A stretch of 64,000 bases of DNA from Limnoperna fortunei (GCA_944474755.1 OX104122.1:8457223-8521222), one strand, 5' to 3'. Shown: positions 29,061-40,842, numbered from the stretch's first letter. Made by a program: numbers and translations. The notes: generated by a model from the letters alone, not told the origin.

Positions 29061-30270
29061 TACATCGACTTCTGGGCCGGATCCGGGATTTATAATTAGT
29101 GGGCGTTAAAAAAAACGCATGTGGTCTAGGCAGTGCCTTGGGAGTGTGCCCACTAGGGCGAAGCCTCTAGGAAGCTGTCGGATTAAACATATTTGAAAAA
29201 ACTTTGTGTTAACACCAGATTTTATATTAGCTGACCGTCAACGATGAACCTCATATCTGGTTTTGACTTTTATCTTGTAGGAACAACTAAGATAAGTGGA
29301 AAACATTTACTGGTGGGGGGGGGGGGTGTACGCCCGGAACGGAACGCCTGTACATGGATCAGCGCCTGAAGTTTATACTTAAAATAATGTAACTGAACAT
29401 TTTTATTCCTTATATGTTATATCTTTCCTTATATGTTATATCTGCGTCTGCATAAGTTTTAGCATTATCCAATTAAAAGGAGGACACATAATGTATTAAT
29501 ATAAACTTATACTATAGTTTTTTCAGATGCTAGAATCTTTATACAATTTACATTCTGTGTAATGAACTTTAGAATATAGGCTTGCGTAATAATGAGAGCT
29601 AAAAAATTATCCATCGAAAACCAATGCGACTAGTTTTTAGAAAGGGCGAAGTGGGGTTAGTGTCGAGAAACACTCATGCTCGAACTCATACGCCACCTGG
29701 TGACACGCTGCTGATAAGAAGGTACTCGCCATTTTATCCTTAAAGTTAAATAGTATACATATTGTTTGCACAATACCTGTATTCGCTAATCGTCCCGGAT
29801 ACATATAATTTTTTTCATTGAATTACTTCCCTTTGATTACAAAGTAAAAATACTAAATTTTTATTCGCTTTATGTGTCATTTGTGTGTTCGTCATTTCTA
29901 TAATATTAAAATGATTTAGACAGTAGATGTATTTGAAATTCGACGAGTACATCTGAACAAATGTAATTAAATTAATCCTCAAAAGCGCTACGAAGTGGTT
30001 ATTTGTTTTCTGTCTCTTTTTTACACATACTCAGACCAGACAATATTTTGATAGAAATTTTATTCCTTTTCCTTCTGACCGGTATTTCAATCAGCTACAA
30101 TTTCCTAAGGAAACACATATGGCGGGGAAAACTCGGAACATTTTACATTTGTGATTTTTTTTGGGTGGGAGGGGGGCTTCAACCCTTTCGAAAGTCTAGT
30201 TAGGAATTTTGATAGTTTTCAGAATATGAATTCACAGTACAACTCATGAGACATCAACATTTCTTAACTT
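29061..30270. other. Non-coding spacer with a G12 run
   Basis: No gene recognised. Notable simple features are a 12-base G homopolymer at 29,315-29,326 and a direct duplication of TCCTTATATGTTATATCT near 29,406-29,443. A 66-codon frame at 30,003-30,203 has no recognisable features and is probably chance. Confidence 0.5.
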
Positions 30271-30399
30271 ACCTATCAGTATATTTTCAGGCGATATCAG
30301 CTGCATTGCAGAAAACGAAGAGAGCGTCATAAAAGGATTTGGCTCGGACCATACCTGTATGGCTCCCAGTCCTAGACCCACAGATCGGCCGAGCGCGCC

Positions 30400-30722
30400 C
30401 CTTGGTGGCGTATTTGGGAGACCTACTCTTTGGGGGGTTTTCAGGTCATAATACGGAAAGCCTGATCGCGGACCGTAGTGAATGACGTGTTTGGAGAGTG
30501 CCACTCCTTACAAGATAAAGTCCCCCTTTATAGATTTCGTAAAAGAGTAGGCTCATTGTAGCCGCTACAAGAGGCTAAATTCTCCAACCCTATCCAATTG
30601 AATACTCATCGGTAGTCAAAATTGTGTTCCATAAGCCCCATTTACTCTATTTTTTCTATTGATTTATTTGTTAACTTGTTCTCGTCCTGAATATTGAAAT
30701 ACTGCTTACTGGACGTAAAGCA

Positions 30723-30808
<86 letters not shown>
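30400..30808 (+). mobile_element. SINE-like element with (CAAT)n tail, copy 1
   Basis: Shares a long collinear match with 41,110-41,405: TCAGGTCATA, GCGGACCGTAGTGA, then TTGTAGCC..TACAA, AAATTCTCC, TTCTATTGATT-type sequence, and TCGTCCTGAATAT followed by ACTGC and a terminal (CAAT)n tract. The 3' short-tandem tail is typical of retroposed short elements. I cannot define the 5' end. Confidence 0.6.
30724..30808. repeat. (CAAT)n tetranucleotide microsatellite
   Basis: About 21 uninterrupted ATCA/CAAT tetramers. They form the 3' tail of the preceding SINE-like element; the sibling copy at 41,390-41,403 has only about three repeats. An apparent frame of Ser-Ile-Asn-Gln repeats across it is a by-product. 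Confidence 0.97.
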
Positions 30809-30809
<1 letters not shown>

Positions 30810-31390
30810 GGATTTAGTTCTCAATACAAGTCGATCCAGTTGCGATGTCATTTTGAATTGTTTTATGTGTGTAAATATGTTATTACTGATGGATTTGCTG
30901 CGAATTTGGAACTCAACAGGCGAGAAATGTCCCTGATATATGAAGCAAGACGCATTTAATTCTTTTTATGCATTCGCTGAAACCAATGTTACCTGTATAT
31001 TTTTACAAGTCTGATAGGAAATAATTTTTAATAATAGTATTGAACAACACGGAAAAATATATGTTGGAGAGAATTTTTATGTCAAGTAACAATTTAAAAA
31101 AAGAAAATTGAATTATTTGCCCCTGTTATTGTTCACTGCAGCATAGCGACAACCAGACAGGGTTGTGCGGGCTGGGGTGTTCTTGGTGAGCCATGTATTT
31201 CTTTTTGAAACTCTTCAGTCTTTAAGTATTCATGCATGCAACACAAATTAAATTTATGTTTTCATGAAAATGCAGAATTCGACAGGCGAGACCTGTTCGA
31301 GGCATTTAAAACCAGACTTATGGAATCTTTTCACTTCACAATTAACAAAATATTATCGGTAGGACAAGGTGTGGTTGTTGGGGGGAGGGG
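30809..31390. other. Non-coding, nothing firmly recognised
   Basis: Unique sequence between two simple-sequence blocks. A frame opens at 31,236 and runs about 52 codons into the 21-bp array; see the separate observation. Confidence 0.45.
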
Positions 31391-31391
31391 G

Positions 31392-32044
31392 AGTAATAAG
31401 GACAGGAATCAGAGTAATAAGGACAGGAATCAGAGTAATAAGGACAGGAATGAGAGTAATAAGGACAGGAATCAGAGTAATAAGGACAGGAATCAGAGTA
31501 ATAAGGACAGGAATCAGAGTAATAAGGACAGGAATCAGAGTAATAAGGACAGGAATCAGAGTGATAAGGACAGGAATCAGAGCAATAAGGACAGGAATCA
31601 GAGTAATAAGGACAGGAATCAGAGTAATAAGGACTGGAATCAGAGTAATAAGGACAGGAATCAGAGTAATAAGGACAGGAATCAGAGTAATAAGGACAGG
31701 AATCAGAGTAATAAGGACAGGAATCAGAGTAATAAGGACAGGAATCAGAGTAATAAGGACAGGAATCAGAGTAATAAGGACAGGAATCAGAGTAATAAGG
31801 ACTGGAATCAGAGTAAAAAGGACAGGAATCAGAGTAATAAGGACAGGAATCAGAGTAATAAGGACAGGAATCAGAGTAATAAGGACAGGAATCAGAGTAA
31901 TAAGGACAGGAATCAGAGTAATAAGGACAGGAATCAGAGTAATAAGGACAGGAATCAGAGTAATAAGGACAGGAATCAGAGTAATAAGGACAGGAATCAG
32001 AGTAATAAGGACAGGAATCAGAGTAATAAGGACAGGAATCAGAG
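31392..32044. repeat. 21-bp minisatellite
   Basis: About 31 very homogeneous units; the first is 31,392-31,412. In the longest plus frame each unit translates to the heptapeptide SNKDRNQ. A second plus frame (VIRTGIR) and a minus frame (ITLIPVL) are also open. Only a handful of substitutions occur across the array. The ACTGG variant appears twice 168 bp (8 units) apart, suggesting block duplication. The homogeneity implies recent expansion. Confidence 0.95.
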
Positions 32045-32514
32045 TGAGTGTGACGGGAGTATGAAATAGGGCAATGAGGAGGGAACTGGGAAAAAATATT
32101 AACATTACATTATGGTAGATTCTTGATGTTTAGGGCTATCTGCGATTGTTTTGTGATTAATTTTAAAAAATGTTCCACATTAATCTTATTGTGTTCCGTT
32201 TCCAATGATTATAACACGTGGTTTTTTAAACAAAATACGTAAAGTTAATAGTTGATTATGGCATTTCGCAATGTTCAAAATCGTCTCATGTATCTCATGC
32301 TGGTACGGGAGCCGATATGGGAAAGGTATTTTAATCTATAAATATTTATTCTCCATGTTTATAATTACGTCCTCGAACTTTCGTGTGAATTTTACATGGA
32401 CATATTAAAAATACGAAATCTCAACTACACAGGTACTGAAGTTAATTATTAACACCTATTTTTTTTATTTATTATCCTTTATTAAACTATTGAATTTTTT
32501 CAAGAAAAACGGTG
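32045..32514. other. Non-coding, nothing recognised
   Basis: AT-rich unique sequence between the 21-bp and 32-bp arrays. No open frame of note. Confidence 0.5.
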
Positions 32515-34272
32515 TGTAAAATAACTATGTAAAAACGGGTTATTATAGGATGAACATGGAAACGCGGGTTATTATATACAGACAAACATGTAAACACGGA
32601 ATATTATATTCAGACAAACATGTAAACACGGAATATTATATACGGACGAACGTGTAAACACGGAATATTATATACGGACGAAAATTTAAACACGGAATAT
32701 TATATACGGACGAACATGTAAACACGGAATATTATATACGGGCAAACATGTAAACACGGAATATTATATACGGACGAACATGTAAACACGGAATATTATA
32801 TACGGGCAAACATGTAAACACGGACTATTATATACGGACGAACATTTAAACACGGAATATTATATACGGACGAACATGTAAACACGGAATATTATATACG
32901 GGCAAACATGTAAACACGGAATATTATATACGGACGAACATGTAAACACGGAATATTATATACGGACGAACATGTAAACACGGAATATTATATACGGACA
33001 AACATGTAAACACGGAATATTATATACGGACGAACATGTAAACACGGAATATTATATACGGACGAACATGTAAACACGGAATATTATATACGGGCAAACA
33101 TGTAAACACGGAATATTATATACGGACGAACATATAAACACGGAATATTATATACGGACGAACATGTAAACACGGAATATTATATACGGACGAACATGTA
33201 AACACGGAATATTATATACGGACGAACATCTAAACAGGGGATATTATATACGGACGAACATGTAAACACGGAATATTATATACGGACGAACATGTAAACA
33301 CGGAATATTATATACGGACGAATATGTAAACACGGAATATTATATACGGACGAACATATAAACACGGAATATTATATACGGACGAACATGTAAACACGGA
33401 ATATTATATACGGACGAACATGTAAACACGGAATATTATATACGGATGAACATGTAAACACGGGTTATTATATACAGACAAACATGTAAACACGGAATAT
33501 TATATACGGACGAACATGTATACACGGAATATTATATACGGACGAACATGTAAACACGGAATATTATATACGGACAAACATGTAAACACGGAATATTATA
33601 TACGGACGAACATGTAAACACGGAATATTATATACGGACGAACATGTAAACACGGAATATTATATACGGGCAAACATGTAAACACGGAATATTATATACG
33701 GACGAACATATAAACACGGAATATTATATACGGACGAACATGTAAACACGGAATATTATATACGGACGAACATGTAAACACGGAATATTATATACGGACG
33801 AACATCTAAACAGGGGATATTATATACGGACGAACATGTAAACACGGAATATTATATACGGACGAACATGTAAACACGGAATATTATATACGGACGAATA
33901 TGTAAACACGGAATATTATATACGGACGAACATATAAACACGGAATATTATATACGGACGAACATGTAAACACGGAATATTATATACGGACGAACATGTA
34001 AACACGGAATATTATATACGGATGAACATGTAAACACGGGTTATTATATACAGACAAACATGTAAACACGGAATATTATATACGGACGAACATGTATACA
34101 CGGAATATTATATACGGACGAACATGTAGACACGGAATATTATATACAGACAAACATGTAAACACGGAATATTATATACGGACGAACATGTAAACACGGA
34201 ATATTATATACAGACGAACATGTAAACACGGAATATTAAATACAGACAAACATGTAAACACGGAATATTATA
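32515..34272. repeat. 32-bp minisatellite, block 1
   Basis: About 54 head-to-tail units. The reference unit is 33,001-33,032: AACATGTAAACACGGAATAT then TATATACGGACG. The first units (32,520-32,600) are the most diverged. A nested 576-bp (18-unit) duplication is visible: the ACATCTAAACAGGGG variant at about 33,226 and 33,802, and the CGGGTTATTATATACAG variant at about 33,460 and 34,036. Confidence 0.95.
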
Positions 34273-34505
34273 TTGCTGTTGCTTAGGCTAGTGCTTTTGA
34301 TCTTACTTTTTTTAACTGTATGTTGCTTTATGCATGTGCTAGAGCTTTTGATGTTATTTATTTTATTGTACTGTCACGTCATTTTAATTTGAATGCATGC
34401 ATGTATATTATGTTTGTCTGTATTCGGTAAAAAGCTCATCAGAGCTTGTGTTGTACTGTTTTGTATGTGCCGAATTAAAATAAAGCTTTTGTATTGTATT
34501 ATATT
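34273..34505 (+). mobile_element. Probable retroelement 3'-UTR fragment inserted in the 32-bp array
   Basis: Begins abruptly after a 32-bp unit and ends with AATTAAAATAAAGC (a polyadenylation-like AATAAA at about 34,480), then GTATTGTATTATATTATT, a short-tandem tail. This layout resembles the 3' end of a 5'-truncated non-LTR element or processed transcript. No coding remnant is left, so the class is an inference. Confidence 0.35.
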
Positions 34506-34960
34506 ATTAATTGATATTTTTCTGATAAATTTGATTAGTGTAAAGCCTGTCACATGACATGCTGTATTTGGTAAGGTTCTTTGAAAACGGCTGATAGAAA
34601 AGTGATGTTGCACGGTTATATTTAGAAAACATGATATTGCACGGCTATTTTTAAATAATTGGAATTCCCCTTTAAACAGCCAATCAGAATGACTTCTGTC
34701 TGTTTCCGGTTTGAAAGTTAGGAAAGTATGTACATTGTGAAAAATTGCAAATATTTCAATATGTTGCATGTATTTTTGTATTTATAAATCTTTTAAATTG
34801 AAAGTTTTCATAATTTCAGATGATATTGAAATGAAATGTGATATTTTCGTACATGTAACAAAACCCATCAAAACAGTAAACTAATCAAAAGAACATTGAA
34901 CTAAATTCCTTTAAAATACTAGTATATACAGATGTGCATAAAAATATCAATCAATAATAT
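34506..34960. other. Non-coding insert inside the 32-bp array
   Basis: Unique sequence interrupting the minisatellite. TTGCACGG followed by TATATTTAGAAAACATGA and TATTGCACGGCTATTTT form a short imperfect direct repeat at about 34,607-34,650. The 131-codon minus frame here has no recognisable domain and I do not call it a gene. Confidence 0.45.
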
Positions 34961-34961
34961 A

Positions 34962-35099
34962 ACAATTGTAGCCTTTTACTACGGTCGATATGAAAAATAT
35001 CGACATGAGATAACATATCGACCTCCAACTTCGTTGTCGGTCGATATGTTCTCATGTCGATATTTTTTCATATCGACCTAATTTAAAGGCTATAATTGT
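34962..35099. mobile_element. Foldback/MITE-like hairpin element
   Basis: Outer ends ACAATTGTAGCCTTT and AAAGGCTATAATTGT are inverted with one mismatch. Inside, the left arm 34,983-35,023 begins GGTCGATATGAAAAATATCG. The right arm 35,039-35,078 ends with its reverse complement, ATTTTTTCATATCGACC. The arms are about 40 bp and nearly perfect, with a 15-base loop that itself contains CAAC..GTTG. The whole 138 bp could fold into one long hairpin. No coding capacity; probably a non-autonomous DNA element. Confidence 0.75.
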
Positions 35100-35124
35100 A
35101 TAGTATTGTATTGTATTGTATTGT
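35096..35124. repeat. (ATTGT)n microsatellite
   Basis: Pentanucleotide GTATT/ATTGT tract of about five copies between the hairpin element and the resumed 32-bp array. A related GTATTGTATT tract occurs at 34,486-34,503, so the two may mark ends of insertions. Confidence 0.8.
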
Positions 35125-35475
35125 ACGGACGAACATGTAAACACGAAATATTATATACGGACGAACATGTAAACACGAAATATTATATACGGACGAACAT
35201 GTAAACACGGAATATTATATACGGACGAACATTTAAACACGGAATATTATATACGGATAAACATGTAAACGCGGGATATTATATACGGACGAACATGTAA
35301 ACACGGAATATTATATACGGACGAACATGTAAACACGGGATGTTATATACGGATAAACATGTAAACGCGGGATATTATATACGGACGAACATGTAAACAC
35401 GGGATGTTATATACAGACGAACATGTTAATATCGGATAATATATGCAGACGAACATGTAAACACGTGATTTTATA
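35125..35475. repeat. 32-bp minisatellite, block 2
   Basis: About 11 further units of the array that ended at 34,272, in the same orientation, resuming in mid-unit with ACGGACGAACATGTAAACAC. The later units (GATAAACATGTAAACGCGGG, ATGTTATATACAGACG) are more diverged, as expected at an array edge. Confidence 0.93.
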
Positions 35476-35478
35476 AAC

Positions 35479-35546
35479 GCTCCAATCATAATTGACAATA
35501 CATGCCAGTTTTTACCGGGTACTCGAGCTTTCTTTCAGTACAAACA
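35479..35546 (+). mobile_element. SINE body fragment between two arrays
   Basis: GCTCCAATCATAATTGACAA, ATGCCAGTTTTTACCGGGTA and CTCGAGCTTTCTTTCAG match the body segment of the SINE copies at 25,347 and 28,842. Both ends are missing. Confidence 0.55.
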
Positions 35547-35574
35547 TGAAATCCTTACATTATGTCTGAATATA

Positions 35575-37845
35575 AGAATATACAACCGTGTAAAGTTCAT
35601 TAGGGTAATACAACCATGTGGGGTTCATTAGGGTAATACAACCGTGTGGGGTTCATTAGGGTTATACAACCGTGTGGGGTTCATTAGGGTTATATAACCG
35701 TGTGGGGTTCAGTAGGGTTATATAATCGTGCGGGGTTCATTAGGGTTATACAACCGTGTGGGGTTCATTAGGGTTATACAACCGTGTGGGGTTCATTAGG
35801 GTTATATAACAGTGTGGGGTTCATTAAGGTAATACAACCGTGTGGTGTTCATTACAACCATGTGGGGTTCATTAGGGTTATACAACCATGTGGGGTTCAT
35901 TAGGGTTATACAACCGTGTGGGGTTCATCAGGGGTATACAACCGTGTGGGGTTTATTAGGGTTATACAACCATGTGGGGTTCATTAGGGTTATACAACCA
36001 TGTCGGGTTCATTAGGGTTATACAACCATGTGGGGTTCATTAGGTTTATACAAACATGGGAAGTTCATTAGGGTTATACAAACGTGTGGGGTTCATTAGG
36101 GTTATACATCCGTGTGGGATTCATTAGGGTTATACAATCGTGTGGGGTTTCTTAGGGTTATACAACCGTGTGGGGTTCATTAGGGTTAAACAAACGTGTG
36201 GGGTTCATTAGGGTTATATAACCGTGTGGGGTTCAGTAAGGTTATATAACCGTGTGGGGTTCATTAGTGTTATATAACCGAGTGGGGTTGATTAGGGTTA
36301 TATAACCGTGTGGGGTTGATTAGGGTTATATAATTGTGTGGGGTTCATTAGGTTAATACAACAGTGTGGGGTTCATTAGGGTTATACAACCGTGTGGGGT
36401 TCATTAGGGTTATACAACCGTGTGGGGTTCATTATGGTTATTCAACCGTGTGGGGTTCATTAGTGTTATACAACCGTGTGAGGTTCATTATGGTTATACA
36501 ACCGTGTGGGGTTCATTAGGGTTATACAACCGTGTGGGGTTCATTAGGGTTATATTACCGTGTGGTGTTCATTAGGGTTGTACAACCGTGTGGGGTTCAT
36601 TAGGGTTATATAACCGTGTGATGTTCATTAGGGTTATACAACCGTTTGGGGTTCATTAGGGTTATACAACCGTGAGGGGTTCATTAGGGTTTTACAACCA
36701 TGTCGGGTTCATTAGGGTTATACAACCATGTGGGGTTCATTAGGTTTATACAACAGTGTGGGGTTCATTAGGGTTATACAAACATTGGAAGTTCATTAGG
36801 GTTATACAAACGTGTGGGGTTCATTAGGGTTATACATCCGTGTGGGATTCATTAGGGTTATACAATCGTGTGGGGTTTCTTAGGGTTATACAACCGTGTG
36901 GGGTTCATTAGGGTTAAACAAACGTGTGGGGTTCATTAGGGTTATATAACCGTGTATGGTTCAATAAGGTTATATAACCGTGTGGGGTTCATTAGTGTTA
37001 TATAACCGAGTGGGGTTGATTAGGGTTATATAACCGTGTGGGGTTGATTAGGGTTATATAATTGTGTGGGGTTCATTAGGTTAATACAACAGTGTGGGGT
37101 TCATTAGGGTTATACAACCGTGTGGGGTTCATTAGGGTTATACAACCGTGTGGGGTTCATTATGGTTATACAACCGTGTGGGGTTCATTAGTGTTATACA
37201 ACCGTGTGAGGTTCATTAGGGTTATACAACCGTGTGGGGTTCATTAGGGTTATACAACCGTGTGGGGTTCATTAGGGTTATATAACCGTGTGGTGTTCAT
37301 TAGGGTTGTACAACCGTGTTGGGTTCATTAGGGTTATATAACCGTGTGATGTTCATTAGGGTTATACAACCGTTTGGGGTTCATTAGGGTTATACAACCG
37401 TGAGGGGTTCATTAGGGTTTTACAATCGTGTGGGGTTTATTATGGTTATACAACCGTGTGGGGTTTATTATGGTTATACAACCGTGTGGGGTTCATTAGT
37501 GTTATATAACCGTGTGGAGTTCATTAGGGTTATACAACCGTGAGGGGTTTATTAGGGTTATACAACCGTGTGGGGTTCATTAGGGTTATATAACCGTGTG
37601 GAGTTCATTAGGGTTATACAACCGTGAGGGGTTTATTAGGGTTATAAAATCGTGTGGGGTTTATTAGGGTTATACAACCATGTGGGGTTCATTAGGGTTA
37701 TACAACCGTGTGGGGTTCATTAGGGTTATACAACCGTGTGGGGTTCATTAGGGTTATACTACCGTGTGGCGTTCATTAGGGTTATACAACCGTGTGGGGT
37801 TGATTAGGGTTATACAACCGTGTGGGGTTGATTAGGGTTATATAA
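35575..37845. repeat. 28-bp minisatellite with TTAGGGTTA in most units
   Basis: About 80 units. The reference unit is 35,750-35,777: ACAACCGTGTGGGGTTCATT then AGGGTTAT. Most copies contain TTAGGGTTA, one and a half telomere-type repeats. A 728-bp (26-unit) block is duplicated in tandem: about 36,000-36,690 corresponds to about 36,700-37,420, with an early offset of 700 bp that rises to 728 after one extra unit. The period is not a multiple of three and there is no open frame. Confidence 0.94.
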
Positions 37846-38029
37846 CAGCGAACGTTGCTACGCAGCGAACCCTTGCCATTATTTATAATTGTATTAGGAT
37901 AGATTTAGTTATTTCAGCACCAACCTGTCATAGTTACTTGCCCGATTTAGACACGTGTAGTCGTTTGCTGCAGATATCGGCCAGTATAATAGTTGCATAC
38001 TTGATGTCGACAATTGTAGTTGGTAGTTG
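37846..38029. other. Short spacer between minisatellites
   Basis: Unique sequence of under 200 bp. It contains a direct repeat AGCGAAC at about 37,847 and 37,864. The last 40 bases grade into the 30-bp repeat. Confidence 0.5.
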
Positions 38030-40650
38030 CCTACATTAATCGACAAGTATACTAGTTACCTACACGATGTCGACAAGTGTACTAGTTACCTACACGATGT
38101 CGACAAGTGTACTAGTTACCTACACGATGTCGACAAGTATACTAGTTACCTACATGATGTCGACAAGTGTACTAGTTACCTACACGATGTCGACAAGTGT
38201 ACTAGTTACCTACACGATGTCGACAAGTATACTAGTTACCTACACGATGTCGACAAGTGTACTAGTTACCTACACGATGTCGACAAGTGTACTAGTTACA
38301 TACACGATGTCGACAAGTATACTAGTTACCTACACGATGTCGACAAGTATACTAGTTACCTACACGAGGTCGACAAGTATACTAGTTACCTACACGATGT
38401 CGATAAGTGTACTAGTTACCTACACGAGGTCGACAAGTGTACTAGTTACCTACACGATGTCGACAAGTATAATAGTTACCGACACGATGTCGACAAGTGT
38501 ACTAATTACCTACCACATGTCGACAAGTGTACTAGTTACCTACACGATGTCGAAAAGTGTACTAGTTACCTACACGATGTCGACAAGTGTACTAGTTACC
38601 TACACGATGTCGAAAAGTGTACTAGTTACCTACTACATGTCGACAATTGTTCTAGTTACCTACACTATGTCGACAATTGTTCTAGTTACCTACACGATGT
38701 CGAAAAGTGTACTAGTTACCTACTACATGTCGACAATTGTTCTAGTTACCTACACGATGTCGACAAGTGTACTAGTTACCTACTACATGTCGACAATTGT
38801 TCTAGTTACCTACCACATGTCGACAAGTGTACTAGTTACCTACACGATGTCGAAAAGTGTACTAGTTACCTACACGATGTCGAAAAGTGTACTAGTTACC
38901 TACACGATGTCGACAAGTGTACTAGTTACCTACACGATGTCGAAAAGTGTACTAGTTACCTACTACATGTCGACAATTGTTCTAGTTACCAACACTATGT
39001 CGACAAGTGTTCTAGCCACCTACACGATGTCTACAAGTGTTCTAGCTGCCTACACTATGTCGACAAGGGTTCTAGTTACGTACACTATGTCAACAAGTGT
39101 ACTAGTTTCCTACTACATGTCGACAAGTGTACTAGTTACCTACACGTTGTCGAAAAGTGTACTAGTTACCTACACGATGTCGACAAGTGTAATAGTTACC
39201 TACACGATGTCGACAAGTGTAATAGTTACCTACCACATGTCGACAAGTGTACTAGTTACCTACACGATGTCGACAAGTGTACTAGTTACCTACTCGATGT
39301 CGACAAGTGTACTAGTTACCTACACGATGTCGAAAAGTGTACTAGTTACCTACTACATGTCGACAATTGTTCTAGTTATCTACACTATGTCGACAAGAGT
39401 TCTAGCTAGCTACACGATGTCGACAAGTGTACTAGTTACCTACCTGATGTCGACAAGTGTTCTAGCTACCTACACGATGTCGACAAGTGTTCTAGCTACC
39501 TACACTATGGCAACAAGTGTACTAGTTTCCTACTACATATCGACAAGTGTACTAGTTACCTACCCCGATTTCGACAAGCGTACTTGTTACCTACTACATG
39601 TCGACCAGTGTAATAGTTACCTACACGATGTCGACAAGTGTACTAGTTACCTACTACATGTCGACAAGTGTACTAGTTACCTACCCCGATTTCGACAAGC
39701 GTACTTGTTACCTACTACATGTCGACCAGTGTAATAGTTACCTACACGAGGTCGACAAGTGTACTAGTTACCTACACGATGTCGACAAGTGGTCTAGTTA
39801 CCTACAAGATGTCGACAAGTGTACTAGTTACCTACTACATGTCGACAAGTGTACTAGTTACCTTCCTGATGTCGACAAGTGTACTAGTTAAATGCACGAT
39901 GTCGACAATTGTACTAGTTAAATGCACGATGTCGACAAGTGTACTAGTTACCTACACTATGTCGACAAGTGTACTAGTTACCTACTACATGTCGACCAGT
40001 GTAATAGTTACCTACACGATGTCGACAAGTGTACTAGTTACCTGCACGATGTCGACAAGTGGTCTAGTTACCTACACGATGTCGACAAGTGTACTAGTTA
40101 CCTACACGATGTCGACAAGTGTACTAGTTACCTACTACATGTCGACAAGTGTACTAGTTACCTACCTGATGTCGACAAGTGTACTAGTTACCTACACGAT
40201 GTCGACAAGTGGTCTAGTTACCTACACGATGTCGACAAGTGTAATAGTTACCTACTACATGTCGACAAGTGTACTAGTTACCTTCTACATGTCGACAAGT
40301 GTACTAGTTAAATCCACGATGTCGACAAGTGTACTAGTTACCTCCATGATGTCCACAAGTGTACTAGTTACCTACACGATGTCGACAAGTGTTCTAGCGA
40401 CCTACATTATGTCGACAAGTGTTCTAGCTACCTACACGATGTCGACAAGTGTACTAGTTTCCTACTATATGTCGACAAGTGTACTAGTTACCTACACGTT
40501 GTCGAAAAGTGTACTAGTTACCTACACGATGTCGACAAGTATAAAAGTTACCTACACTATGTCCACAAGGGCAATAGTTGCCTACCTGATGTCGACCAGT
40601 GTTTTAGTTATCTACCTGATGTCGACCAGTTTTTAATTTATCTACCTGAT
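38030..40650. repeat. 30-bp minisatellite
   Basis: About 87 units. The reference unit is 38,161-38,190: CGACAAGTGTACTAGTTACC then TACACGATGT. Each clean unit holds two 6-bp palindromes, GTCGAC (at unit junctions) and ACTAGT. Because 30 is a multiple of three, two plus frames stay open (DVDKCTSYLH and MSTSVLVTYT), giving up to 555 codons. A 121-bp block containing CCCCGATTTCGACAAGCG is repeated at 39,563 and 39,684. The phase shifts by a base there, breaking the frames. Confidence 0.95.
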
Positions 40651-40657
40651 GTTAACC

Positions 40658-40832
40658 AGGCGGGAGAGCGGAGGAATATAAAAAACATAGTACCCCAGAA
40701 ACCCATCTAGGCCTTAAAATGTACCTAGGCGGGAGAGCGTAGGAATAGACAAACATAGTACCTAAGAAACCTATCAATGCCTTTAAATGTACCTAGGCGG
40801 GAGAGCGTAGGAATATACAACATAGTACCGAA
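40658..40832. repeat. 68-bp tandem triplicate
   Basis: Three copies start at 40,658, 40,727 and 40,795, each beginning AGGCGGGAGAGCG and continuing GGAATA..CATAGTACC. The third is truncated. Spacing is 69 and 68 bp. Confidence 0.88.
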
Positions 40833-40842
40833 TAAATTTGTC

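Noticed and set aside
34374..34769. 131-codon minus-strand frame as a gene
   Set aside because: It lies in an insert within a minisatellite, overlaps a probable retroelement 3'-UTR, and has no recognisable domain.
38027..40636. Open frames of 460, 555 and 305 codons over the 30-bp array as genes
   Set aside because: Two overlapping plus frames are equally open and simply translate the repeat. Single-base phase shifts near 39,560 and 39,680 end them.
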